A DNA stretch of 47,613 nt from positions 1 through 47,613 of the forward strand of contig CACXJP010000003.1 of assembly GCA_902768065.1 (NCBI GenBank), read 5' to 3'. A program made the translations under genes and the position numbers. The notes beneath the pieces were generated by a model. That model did not search any database and had not been told where the DNA came from. It saw nothing but the letters and a program-made list of their open reading frames with translations. Shown here one piece after another: positions 41,901 to 47,613 of the stretch (the stretch's first letter is position 1; each line of letters starts with the position of its first letter). This DNA comes from an uncultured Erysipelotrichaceae bacterium. GTDB lineage: Bacteria; Bacillota_I; Bacilli_A; RF39; UBA660.

Positions 41901-42614
41901 TTCTCTATCTCTAAAATTAATATCTGAACGAGTAAACAATTCTTCGGCAAAGTTTTCTCCATGAGGTTTACCATTTTCATCAATATTATCACTAGTAAGT
42001 TCTTGATAAAGAGCAAGTAAATTAGCATTTTGAACATTACTGTCATCTAAAAGTTCATAAATATTTACTGTACCCTCATCGATACCATCAAGAATTTCAT
42101 CAATTCTATCTTCATTTCCATTAGCAGCTCTCTTAGCTATAACTTCTTCGAGATAACTTTTAAGTTCATTTCTATAAAAATCTTTTCTACCAGTAGTAGG
42201 TTCGTCTTTCATAATATATTTACGAGTTCTGTAAATATTGTTTAAAAGACCAACACTCATTGCTTTACCCTCATTACGACTAACTACGCTATCGTATCCA
42301 AAAGCAGCAACTATTTCATTTTGAGAATTATCCATAACAGTCTTACTACCATCAGGATGATTATGACGATAATAAGTTTTGATAATCTCTTTCATACGAC
42401 CTTTATTAGTATTAAAATCTAAAGGGATTTTATACCCTTTAGATTCAAACCATTCTTTAAATTCTTTAGTAGGAAGATAATTCTGGTCACCATCCATACC
42501 TCCAACTACTTCAGTAAAATACTCTGTAAACAAAGTTTCATTAGTACCAACTTCTGCTTTAATAGCTTTAAAAGCCTCAGCTTTTGGATTTCTATATTCA
42601 ATACTACAATCCAT
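29913..42614 (-). CDS. giant virion RNA polymerase fusion protein, 4,233 aa
   Basis: GSDFDIDSIYG carries the DFDID catalytic motif (Asp at about 1577, 1579, 1581) of crAss-like phage RNA polymerases such as phi14:2 gp66. Those are single-chain enzymes related to multisubunit and QDE-1-type polymerases, packaged in the virion and injected to transcribe early genes. The strands before it (YRIPTEGKQSVAIMKVVGF) suit a double-psi beta-barrel. Residues about 2,650-3,150 are long charged coiled coil. Near 4,080 is a hydrophobic segment (CGVLSALFVAIGVRCMM). The extra about 2,000 C-terminal residues may help with ejection. Four repeat copies lie within it: 14, 13, 12 and 11, near residues 895, 1,920, 2,445 and 2,535. 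There is no in-frame TAG. Confidence 0.85.
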   Translation of the reverse strand: MDCSIEYRNPKAEAFKAIKAEVGTNETLFTEYFTEVVGGMDGDQNYLPTKEFKEWFESKGYKIPLDFNTNKGRMKEIIKTYYRHNHPDGSKTVMDNSQNEIVAAFGYDSVVSRNEGKAMSVGLLNNIYRTRKYIMKDEPTTGRKDFYRNELKSYLEEVIAKRAANGNEDRIDEILDGIDEGTVNIYELLDDSNVQNANLLALYQELTSDNIDENGKPHGENFAEELFTRSDINFRDRETFGENNEITDEGEKASDDDEADQETSGLIEQDFDTTIATYDHSGQVVNVMLHLGDKIKSYFNSLKRMDKDGNLDTDNAFGIPYYMNANECATMMYHNADFTNKAEMINSVRRIADQYPSFSAFRQFADDMEKNPHFAYSVYSTFGKIIISKLEVTLTNGILEAKISNTKANKKDALTYEFQNIVKSSVTINDHSVMSNRAAEIEKDLESTGLDKVKFAGVKANLVKLIRAYYPTVQESAINSFISNTVNSKGKIVEKANVRLLLDSIKKTIEEAKNSIPLTEKKNRDYEVAIAKNRVERRKARFAHRQPNLINTNAILAKDAVTDALKNEAKNLAEKLLPYSDVKIELNSTNALGNQSSDVVNNSMVSYIQNLMNNSNNIRDEKGNFLATSPIVQFGKDKFGLNNERTQYKFSNILVEQTDKDGNVINWGMFKLDNGKYVPTEYATEILNAFLFNGATNFDNNDSRVYSQMDEIDYTITAFAAYQNSVRGAEHNKAMQLTNFFMRTPSDAPKNYIITMPRYDITGLIKSDGTIDHNHPIFKQFAMIFRQELLNACVARDVVFDCFSKDIENADGTVTTAGTVKSINGKASMDKRELFKIYHAEVDKNGNYVLTKVSKNKLNEGQIIPSGKAFTSDRFVVGGKNFGQDFIDAYVDFFYGAADHIDVNKRLAVKTDNQGNIIDIDLNQQQRAAMVEMIDNFIKEVSSIAQTRIAKSVAKLDNKPTKSDIDEFALNYRLAYTNFADLFEGDSKFYKGSQDFLKRAKEAQGSGVPYGLMDYLNVFDFSPRTEIARVKILDGELDFPVYNKFRGITIQNSIMTTEAMKPIDLKTKQGGTVARKLASIFHRQNPNLTFEECAEKANNIVSGYANTKVNDAQSYITVEEWARRIIGRGQYEQYSELIDKILSGEKLNGEDILAINQYVQVQKNFYYDLHYNDRVKVNAPRQIKNAEFVLVPQLIEGTELERVYDLMRDLDIDQLNTEETSKAGKARVLRLWDNTGNLNEEYVEDFVARAKDYVELYDYNHLYTQQETPQHINANNKAAIQIMKKIVDNIDKDSKLYPHKEKFMNLYSELVKDSNTQLMEELEVKLTSNGEIESINYDKLYEMFREEAERLGIDSNLIDYLTLDPVTKLPLMPNTLNLTANRIENVAQALINSRVTRQTLPGFHAAQVTNVGFKQAVKDINETFDNMSNKELLKNKEFIKYCEVKGIDIKELAKKTSKISDVKPEFKNYIQAKRTHIITSGDLKYHEDKDGKFVPYIEVMLPKANFGLQDYSDEEALRMLQQCVDENGVSADTIIGYRIPTEGKQSVAIMKVVGFTADEYGSTIVVPNDWVAQTGSDFDIDSIYGIQRNINLVKSDEFGQRSDDLSMKLEFEKSNARKIKQNNLISEMITILSADESMEEHFGRSNFDYIESELNWLKDPKNGIKIDIAAPKNPYDFFDQADYQNEVMSNARLKGLSVVRDTFCSICNTIKPTLNGYTVKIAYPKNKRSYSELINRFEEVKEDGDNYIVTHRMFGWSNDNKNIDGRILTSYSSETTAHILDAVKAGMVPNVNDDTFMIYKTIIDLGSNYETAIRWMALPGVKYIADAINSNNSIYSSYGGKPIKQAIKTWAASCGFKLEKNGRPISFNKLMEQINNAGIDLQYDDATDTFTGDASIIEPIDATVATQRLKGKKLSISRPVEKVEGEKEGETETVVIAAVLSDEHWFDLQTILQYHNLSKIAEAVNDMTRCSNPDKFGAKQSVYETYTVIADIGKALYKKTADVLIAPNGKSLLESIYPGVKEAISTNNDGDTLEIDFGKLMKEDRSSESTYKTLYSFLRYATIPSIVINSNVFNDTQREEFRNAILELQKSFTNDKVNMNNKTYKDIEKYILGYHYNQINFVKTPITLDKNKGFWKVPKDKCLEDGTPKWSDELSRIKAANRTPNTSFTVVDINDPKQEEIDKFAELTPAEKVRWIQQHYRNGLICKYLNTNLSNPNRKGAQTIEFVENNDDIENVYQAFNDTYYNSDPFLRMTAADIIKYAFVVEGYKMAKNAVNKTIQNKALMDMSTDDSNNKYGTSIASELQTLLNVGAFIQDEDIKDEILTNYVRSAKPKELKPIQLKDNTDLVVTNIEGQSILKWVGATEPKTFICVRDGFGQNSKNIYYKFYNGYYLPLNPLERNENSEWSSVDSNNIYFNELYYKDLIDGKISKEDDLARYKAPTTNSSTGRVKLDLYSPVTNQHRNESEAFKIIRNDINKWFTTQDQKDKYLWAPVFKHYFKKVGDNAIIDVEDKVYKIEKINPERIYKLVNSSLPVEEMDESPAIKDIVTKLREVGVKNYVSGESSDIYAVSPIEEEWSASGLQENTSSNMASRTFKSFENQASLDIKSAAAEAVESGNKEGISSDEESIKANMEKAFGIIAETLSKESDNIIDNLKRFIKDEATGNVYSITSPEAINLIRKDENERRRFLKAILDARAFTKRYEMFNSLNLDSEDPKIRQYLESIQESINKLQDPIIQKAEIIFGKEYLDNISNDPLIKKHILSVLDGYTSTGTIESWINDMQETTNPLIQLITKEVMANIREKEFIAKDAAVKFRKELKRRFKEAAEKGTPIEWSRIIDESGTWVKNYNEKFEADYNNKVNELVVARKLMDSITNKDSEEYNKAVGRYLDAKLDLEKWKLAHVNQRFIDSYYKEMNDLTENALKFNRDTFIEYTKLEQEKKRIRSHINKGNLDDALKDELKDVNRKISNLTKEYEFDGEAFIEKSEEDKRKARLLKQYIDGRNKVYEKYFDDEENIGFRNELNKNLDIVEDYEEKGERSTYTKDDYKKAQEWLSTNARFEVKDDITNAVNRAYKILYESKRGEEANPEYRKAIENHNSRDRFGVIDATDFTDEEINKIKEEEEGNARRRVNGGYNDKILIKNEDPNNDKIYKQDFYSKMKMDGADNAAYFKVVSQINEILSNVYKDKLKEVRTSELSEEDLKKLKVLYDSLGKMKKHLGVSEESSEAAIDFISKEVDFGINEARFNEEYEEAKRKGDDYARDWYLANTEPERNKYGQVIAGGKRVPNHFLYGTIKAKNEAKWLDQAKMDAIATLKKYVDRHPTQYWYNKKKEMRRKVTNGEITQAEYDTWYDANIIYDPQTQTIVPIKCWMQNDIKTSTPGSWEAAFNQKHNKPKKEYVNKDYVNNATVAQNYKVGTGYDNEKATMNAAEVDLRNWLQTYLLSMARTADSQRFLNKGYIPARAKEGVHDAWFWAKEAGKWIGVVEGANGRETFDQDSDVSYEQDFATPMPMTYLLQEKDIEIKDNPAPIRREDESLEDYENRIKEWQKEKDENEKARRESHKNIIDNNWEDSIAEFIEKAGHYNAVQDNKNLMFYGLNMIKKIETIQPNLGFSKLHKSSRRSTKGKTVYEEGVDTNLVNQYVNWMRRLIYNQYRRPNKNWTKIASIMQSITSSNFMMLNVRGGIANVTYGETQIWAEAFAGEYFNFSIMQDATNEYMGSIVSMMANMYNSTSTSKVDAVLKAMNVVDFDALVEAGRTEYTFADWEQKLRDAMYSPQTMGEHFMQNRALIAMMMSHRLVKNNNKELNGKGDYVLLNEKEYIRDMHEQALKEVLDDAMWQKYLDYQKRLLSDENTAKEVMWRRKDMTYEFASRYLKGTPLQEAFVKKKKELEKRAKDEFNDDDKHPTLWSQVTLDTETGIMGFAKDSILEGLNVINPDGTNYAFSILGAFKGRVISVNKKIHGVYDKLGSAQFEKFWYGPLVMQYHKHIFPGLMKRWRRQGGFNEERGTVEKGSYIALWDFLCTPIRQIKDKAGLTDAEVEAMCGIQNVLKSIAEFLANINVYWNMLPDSEKANIRRNLGDVCGVLSALFVAIGVRCMMDDDDDSIMLNLALYEADRLSSEAWQYNPWGAASEFKKLWSSPVAVQSIVGDVFNSAGTLAQMLIEGDEYDPYYHSGKYAKQHKLKVYIERRIPIYRGVKSVLNIADDNHYYKLGDNMLSIIPVADIATNIKEAVR
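35002..35020 (+). repeat. dispersed GC-rich element, copy 11
   Basis: ATTTCTTCTACGGGGAGGC inside the giant gene. The gene strand reads SSLPVEEM near residue 2,535. Confidence 0.88.
35267..35285 (-). repeat. dispersed GC-rich element, copy 12
   Basis: Minus-strand copy with GGGGCGTG, inside the giant gene, read as SSTGRV near residue 2,445. It is only about 250 bp from copy 11, in opposite orientation. Confidence 0.86.
36848..36865 (+). repeat. dispersed GC-rich element, copy 13
   Basis: CTTTCTCTACGGGGCGGC inside the giant gene. The gene strand reads SRPVEKV near residue 1,920, on the C-terminal side of the catalytic region. Confidence 0.86.
39922..39940 (-). repeat. dispersed GC-rich element, copy 14
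   Basis: A perfect core inside the giant gene, read as FFYGAA near residue 895, on the N-terminal side of the catalytic region. Confidence 0.9.
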
Positions 42615-42646
42615 AATCGTTTATTTAAAATTATAAATTATTACTG

Positions 42647-42654
42647 CAAATATA
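42647..42654 (-). promoter_or_regulatory. possible leftward -7 box before giant gene
   Basis: TATATTTG then CAG on the minus strand, about 33 nt before the giant ORF's ATG and inside the 82-bp AT-rich gap. There is no clear -33 TTTG, so it could be chance in AT-rich DNA. Confidence 0.4.
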
Positions 42655-42696
42655 TAAAATTATTATTAAATATTAAAATATTTAACTTTATTTAAT

Positions 42697-45600
42697 TTAT
42701 TTACAACTCATATTAATTGTACCATCATTAATAAGTTTAATCATATTAGCTTGACTGTCAATAGGAAGCTTTTCAATAAGAGAACGAATACTAGATTTAG
42801 AAACCTTATGTTCTCTTAAACTAGAACTATTAATCTCTTCAAACTCATTTTCGATAAATATTAAATCTTCTTTTGCAACATTTTTATACATATCATCAGT
42901 AAAAAGAGATTTTCTTCTTTCTTCCATAGTAAGATTACGTCTTAGTTCAGCAATTCTAGCTTCTACTTCACCAGCAGTTCTTTTATATTTAATTTTGTCT
43001 TCATCAGAAGGAGTAGCATCATAATAATCAGAAATACTATCATTGATTTTCTCAAGTTCACGTTTCTTAGTTTTAATAGAATCTTCAAGATTATCAATTT
43101 TATCTTTATATTTCTCATTAATGCTAGAAGCTTTAGATATAATATCATCAAGAACTTTTTCATCTATTGTAACACCGTAATGTTCTCCTCTTTTAGCTTC
43201 CAATCTAGCTTGACTTTCGTTATTATTCATTAAAGCGTCAATAATTTCACTTTCTACTTGAATATAGTCATAACTCTTATATTTACGTTCAGGAAAAAGA
43301 TTTGCTATTTCTTTCTTTTTAGGAGCTGAAACAGTATTAAGTTCTTTCTGTAAATCATTTATTTCTTTTTCTAATACTTCACGTTTAACTTTTATATCAT
43401 CATATTCTTTCTTTAATCTTTTATTCATAAATGTTCTTGGAGAAGAACCTTTAGAAAAACCTTCAATTTTTTGTATATAATGTTGTAGTTCATGAGCAAG
43501 AATATTTTTAATCCAACTATTATCATACATAACATTAATAGTTAATGTATTATTGGATTCGTTAAAAGAACCTAATTTTCCACCAGGAGAAGCGTTATCG
43601 AATACGACAGTTATATCACCAAGAGTAGGATATATAGATAAATAAGCTTTTGCTGTATCAGCTAATGTTTTATTACTACCTTTATATATCAAATCTTTAA
43701 GTTTATAAGAACGTGTTTCATTCCAAGGAACACTATTTATAATCTTTTTAACATTACTATCTAAAAACAAATCAAGAATTTCATATCTCCATTTACCGTC
43801 AGCACCTTTTTCCCAACCAGTAGCAAATTTAATAGCATTAGGAGTTTTACCTTCTTGTTCCATAGTTTTAGCTATAGCTAAATTATCCATACGAGTAGTA
43901 ACATTTGTATAACGGTCAAGATTACTTACACCTTTTTCTCCTAACATAGAAGAACTAGTATCATATCTAACACGTTTACTTTTTTTACCACTTTGTTCTC
44001 CATTTGGTTTCTGAGTATTATCTTTGTTTTCTCCGTTAGAACTCTCATTTGCTATATTACTCAAATCACCAGATAATACAAGCATCTCTTGTGCAAAAAG
44101 TGTATTATCTTTAATATTAAGCTTAGTATTACCTCTACCGAGAAGTTTAACTAAAATATCAACAATCTTTTGCCAAAGAGTTTTATTATCATCTTTAACT
44201 TCACTGTACTTAGCTTCAGTAGTAGACTGAACAGAATTAAGATAGCGAGCAAGTTCACCACTAGTAATGCTCTCAACAAAGAATTCTTCTATTCCTTCAT
44301 CAGTAAGAGTTTTATTATCAGTATTCCAATATCTACTATTTTCATTCCAATTAATATACTGACTAAGCTCTTCTCCAGGATTACTTTTAACGAAAGCATC
44401 ATAAATTTCTCTAATTTGCTTCCTTATACCTTCTGTTTCACCACTAGTTTCAATAAGATTATGTAATCTCTCATGAACAAGTTTACGAACAGCTTGTCTG
44501 TAATCTCCGTTATTAAGAATCTCAACAAAACCTAAACCAAGTTTAACTTTACCAGTCTTACGAGCAACTATAGCATTATCGCCTACAGTTTTATCAAAAC
44601 TGATTTGTTCAGGTAAAAGTCTAACACCAATAAGTTCTTTAGCACCAACAAGTTCTTTATAAACATTACTATTTTCACCAAGTAACATTTCAGCTATTTG
44701 CTGACCTGTAAAATTATCATTATTATTAATAAATTCAATAACTTTATCTCCTTTGGTAGCAGGTTTAACAGGTTTAGTTTCAATTTCTTCTACGGGGCGG
44801 GTCGTATTACTCTCTTGTCCACTAAACTTATAATGAACTGTTCCATTAGTAAGCTGATTTCTATCGCCAACTAACTTAAAATTATCACCATTAGAACCAA
44901 CATAAGTAGTTACTTTAACAAGATTGTTATTAATAATAAAATCATTAAAACTATCAAATACATGAGGAGGATATTTACCAATTTGAATTTGAAATTTACC
45001 GTCTTTAGTTCTAGTAGCAATACCAGGTATATTCAAACTAGTATTATTATCAGATTTAATATATTCGTGACCAATATTAATATGAGTATTTCTATCAATC
45101 ATTCCCATAATAAAGTCAGTAACATATTCTGGAGTCATAGTGCTTAGAGAATATTCTCTTCCATTATAGAAGAAGTGAGTATGAGCAGTATTGTCAACTC
45201 TTATAGACAAAGACTCTCCACTAGGTTTAAAAATATTAATTTCAAAATTATTTTTTCTATTAATTCTAAGACCTAAAAGAAGAGGATTATTCATTTGACC
45301 ACCATAACGTGGGTCAATATTATTATCCAAAAGTTTAATAAGAGTTTCTCTAGCTTGCTTAATAGCATTAATATAGTCTTGTTGATTATTAGAATTACTC
45401 TTCATAACATTATAAAGATTTCTAATACTCTCCAATATTGTATAATGAATTTCATTTTTAATGCTCTTCATTACAGGAGAAACAAAACTATCAGTCATCT
45501 TTGCAGGAAAAGCATGAACATAAGTATGATTACCATTTGCATCAGGAATAATAACAAAAGTGCTATTAGGTTTAACACCATCATAATTATTCTTAGCTGG

Positions 45601-47613
45601 AATTTCATCACTAGAACTTGCTTCAAGAGTATGATATTCACTATTGCTAGCTACAGCAATTCTAATTCTACCTTTATATTTATCAGCAATAGTATTTTTA
45701 GAATTAATAGGTCTAGCATCTTTAGCATCAACTCTATTTTGGTCACCCTTAAATTTAGAAGCAACTTCAATTTCAGTATTAGGATTATCTACAAGATATC
45801 TAGCTTGTTCATAACTACTATTAAGATAAGAAAGCCATTGATTAAAACTATCTATAGCTGTAATAGATGCATCAGGTCCACTAATATAATTAGCTAATTC
45901 ACCATAAGTAAATATATTAGAAATGCTTTGAGCACAACGCAAATCAGAAGAGTTTTTAGTACTAAAATTTTCTCTTAATTTTAACCAAGTTTTATTATTT
46001 TTAAGTTTGTCTACAATTTCAATTTTATCATTAATTGTAAGATTTGGGGTATTTAAATCCCTAAGAACACTAAGAATTTGTTTATCATCATCTGTTTTAG
46101 CGTCTAATATACTAATAATATTTTGTCCAAATACACTGTATATGGTTTTACCTTTAGGAATTAAATCCCATCGCCATCCTCCAGTTTCACCAACAAAAGC
46201 ATCAGATGAAATTTTTAAAGAAGAATATTTATTACCAGCAACTTCAGGAATAAGTAATGAACCGATTCCAACACCACTATGCTTAATAGTTATAATCTTA
46301 TTAGTTGTAATATCATAAGTAAGTGCATCACCTACAACAACCTTATCAATTTCTTCTATAACTTTGTCAATCTCTTCTTCATCTACTCCTTTACTTTCAA
46401 GATAATCAATATAAGACCTTATACCAACTCTTTGCATACCATCTTTCTTAGCTTTCTCAACTCTAGCAGCAACAGATTCGCCAACTTTAGTTAAAAAATC
46501 TCCATCAGTAGCATCATTTAAATCGTAAACTTCATAACCTTTAGGATTCTCTTTTACAAGATAATCACGAAGTTGGTCAAATATAAGTTTAGCAGGAGAG
46601 TTAGTATCTTTACCTGAAAGACTATTACAATATTTAAGAAGATGTTCAAGACTAATATGATATGTTCCTTTAACTTTACTAATTCCAGCAGCTTTAACGT
46701 AAGCTTTAAGAAGATTATCAATAGCTTTCTTATAAGCGTCAGTAAAAGCATTACTAGATTCACTAAGACTACTAGAATTTTCATAATAATCTTTGAAGAA
46801 ATCATCAGCTACAGTTTTAGCATAACTCTCGTCCTCACATTGATTAATGATAGAGCTAACATATTTATTATAATCTTCCTGAGTAATAGGAGTATTGCTA
46901 ATGATATGTTCTTTAAAGAAAGCAACAGTAGATTTTTGAATTTCAGCATCAACATCTTCAACAGAAATTGCTTTAGTAGCAACATCTGGAGTAGGTAAGT
47001 TGGACTCTTGCCCCCCCGTAGAAGAAATTGTTGCAGGTATAGCTTCTACTTGTTGTTGAATATCATTTGTAATATCTACAGTAGATTTAGTTGTCTCATC
47101 AAATTTAACAAGACCGACAACATTATCTGCAGAAATTTCTAAATAATCTCCAGTTCCATCTTGAATAATAACATTTCCTCTATCAAGCAAAGCTTTAGCT
47201 ATAGGACCAGGTCCACTGTAAATTACTTCTCCATTTTCTAATTTATATCCACTATGATTAGTAGCAACAACAGGAACCCAAATACCATGTTTATTTTTAA
47301 TAAAACCTTGTTCAATATTTGTATATCCAAATCCAGTAGTATCTTTAGGAATAAGTTTACTATTATTTGTATTATTTTGATTTTGTTCTTGACCTTGCTG
47401 ACTTTGACCACTTTGAGCAGGATTTAACGTGTTTCCTTCTCCCGTAGCAGTTTCTTGTGGTGCAGCTGAATTATCATTCGTTGGCTGTGGTTGAGGCTCT
47501 GAAATCGGTTTTTCAGATGTGACAGAACTTTCTCCGTTTTCTTCTGCTTCAGCAGCATCATCAATAATCTTCTTAAATTGATGTTTCATAAGAATATCTG
47601 CAATCTCAGCACC
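42697..47613 (-). CDS. polyvalent-type virion protein, partial, at least 1,638 aa
   Basis: The frame stays open to the window edge (eight more codons before ATG 47589), so the true start probably lies outside. Counted from ATG 47589, residues 20-85 are Gln/Asn/Pro-rich and disordered. KLVHERLHNLIE (about 1039) and LAHELQHYIQK (about 1366) are two HExxH zinc-protease-like motifs. Between them LDRYTNVTTRMDNLAIAK, then FATGWEKGADGKWRYE, is a domain typical of phage polyvalent proteins. A charged coiled coil follows near 1400. It is probably injected with the DNA and may process itself or host targets. Repeat copies 16 and 15 encode SSTGGQ and TRPVEE. Confidence 0.7.
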   Translation of the reverse strand, partial: GAEIADILMKHQFKKIIDDAAEAEENGESSVTSEKPISEPQPQPTNDNSAAPQETATGEGNTLNPAQSGQSQQGQEQNQNNTNNSKLIPKDTTGFGYTNIEQGFIKNKHGIWVPVVATNHSGYKLENGEVIYSGPGPIAKALLDRGNVIIQDGTGDYLEISADNVVGLVKFDETTKSTVDITNDIQQQVEAIPATISSTGGQESNLPTPDVATKAISVEDVDAEIQKSTVAFFKEHIISNTPITQEDYNKYVSSIINQCEDESYAKTVADDFFKDYYENSSSLSESSNAFTDAYKKAIDNLLKAYVKAAGISKVKGTYHISLEHLLKYCNSLSGKDTNSPAKLIFDQLRDYLVKENPKGYEVYDLNDATDGDFLTKVGESVAARVEKAKKDGMQRVGIRSYIDYLESKGVDEEEIDKVIEEIDKVVVGDALTYDITTNKIITIKHSGVGIGSLLIPEVAGNKYSSLKISSDAFVGETGGWRWDLIPKGKTIYSVFGQNIISILDAKTDDDKQILSVLRDLNTPNLTINDKIEIVDKLKNNKTWLKLRENFSTKNSSDLRCAQSISNIFTYGELANYISGPDASITAIDSFNQWLSYLNSSYEQARYLVDNPNTEIEVASKFKGDQNRVDAKDARPINSKNTIADKYKGRIRIAVASNSEYHTLEASSSDEIPAKNNYDGVKPNSTFVIIPDANGNHTYVHAFPAKMTDSFVSPVMKSIKNEIHYTILESIRNLYNVMKSNSNNQQDYINAIKQARETLIKLLDNNIDPRYGGQMNNPLLLGLRINRKNNFEINIFKPSGESLSIRVDNTAHTHFFYNGREYSLSTMTPEYVTDFIMGMIDRNTHINIGHEYIKSDNNTSLNIPGIATRTKDGKFQIQIGKYPPHVFDSFNDFIINNNLVKVTTYVGSNGDNFKLVGDRNQLTNGTVHYKFSGQESNTTRPVEEIETKPVKPATKGDKVIEFINNNDNFTGQQIAEMLLGENSNVYKELVGAKELIGVRLLPEQISFDKTVGDNAIVARKTGKVKLGLGFVEILNNGDYRQAVRKLVHERLHNLIETSGETEGIRKQIREIYDAFVKSNPGEELSQYINWNENSRYWNTDNKTLTDEGIEEFFVESITSGELARYLNSVQSTTEAKYSEVKDDNKTLWQKIVDILVKLLGRGNTKLNIKDNTLFAQEMLVLSGDLSNIANESSNGENKDNTQKPNGEQSGKKSKRVRYDTSSSMLGEKGVSNLDRYTNVTTRMDNLAIAKTMEQEGKTPNAIKFATGWEKGADGKWRYEILDLFLDSNVKKIINSVPWNETRSYKLKDLIYKGSNKTLADTAKAYLSIYPTLGDITVVFDNASPGGKLGSFNESNNTLTINVMYDNSWIKNILAHELQHYIQKIEGFSKGSSPRTFMNKRLKKEYDDIKVKREVLEKEINDLQKELNTVSAPKKKEIANLFPERKYKSYDYIQVESEIIDALMNNNESQARLEAKRGEHYGVTIDEKVLDDIISKASSINEKYKDKIDNLEDSIKTKKRELEKINDSISDYYDATPSDEDKIKYKRTAGEVEARIAELRRNLTMEERRKSLFTDDMYKNVAKEDLIFIENEFEEINSSSLREHKVSKSSIRSLIEKLPIDSQANMIKLINDGTINMSCK
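44783..44801 (+). repeat. dispersed GC-rich element, copy 15
   Basis: ATTTCTTCTACGGGGCGGG inside the polyvalent gene. The gene strand reads TTRPVEEIE in a low-complexity linker. Confidence 0.9.
47010..47028 (-). repeat. dispersed GC-rich element, copy 16
   Basis: Minus-strand copy with GGGGGGG, inside the polyvalent gene, read as ISSTGGQ in a linker. Confidence 0.88.

Noticed and set aside
2691..47028. GC-rich repeats as a CRISPR array
   Set aside because: Copies are kilobases apart, on both strands and inside genes; there are no regular spacers and no cas genes.
2691..47028. GC-rich repeats as phage promoters
   Set aside because: Most copies lie inside genes in both orientations, often pointing against transcription. 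A promoter role for single intergenic copies is not excluded.

Overview
The window reads as part of a crAss-like phage (class Caudoviricetes, order Crassvirales) infecting a Bacteroidales host. The grounds are these. The DNA is very AT-rich. Leaders such as TTAAAATT-ATG lack Shine-Dalgarno sites. Several promoters fit the Bacteroidetes form (TTTG, about 19-20 bp, TAnnTTTG). Two long gene blocks converge. One block is a giant leftward ORF of 4,233 codons carrying the DFDID metal-binding motif known from crAss-like virion RNA polymerases. TAG is used as an ordinary stop (for example after the DNA polymerase), and the giant ORFs contain no in-frame TAG, so the standard code applies.

Layout: 1-5.6 kb is a rightward block of small hypothetical, membrane and secreted proteins with tRNA-Glu, tRNA-Asn, several strong terminators and a probable small RNA. 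5.7-19.1 kb is the replication and recombination module: tRNA-Leu, a Dda/RecD-like helicase, a uracil-DNA-glycosylase-like protein, family B DNA polymerase, a degenerate SNF2-like protein, a RecT-like annealing protein, an abundant unknown protein, an SSB-like protein, a TOPRIM primase and an ATP-dependent DNA ligase. 19.1-29.1 kb holds small accessory genes plus ThyX, a Gp157-like protein, a DUF932-like protein, a winged-helix protein, dUTPase, a holin-like protein and a thioredoxin-like protein. It also has a second probable small RNA. At 29.2-29.3 kb two terminators meet tail to tail around a shared palindromic AT tract. From there leftward come tRNA-Gln, a tiny gene, the giant RNA polymerase protein and a large polyvalent protein that runs off the right edge. 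These last two are probably packaged in the virion and injected with the DNA.

How the genes work together: the injected RNA polymerase would start early transcription. The rightward block then builds a phage replisome (primase, helicase, SSB, PolB, ligase) and supplies nucleotides (ThyX, dUTPase). The RecT-like protein would support recombination.

The most unusual feature is a family of 16 copies of a GC-rich element, core TTCTTCTACGGGGCGG, with a looser conserved right half of about 15 bp. Copies are spread at 0.05-5 kb spacing over the whole window and almost alternate in strand. Eleven lie inside genes, always in frames that stay open, encoding SSTGR, FFYG or RPVEE-like peptides at apparent loops or domain borders. 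Five lie between genes, where one forms half of a terminator stem, one sits against a start codon and two form a hairpin. Convergent pairs bracket the PolB gene and the catalytic core of the RNA polymerase. I know of no described element like this; it could be a peptide-coding micro-repeat or a recombination joint used in module exchange.
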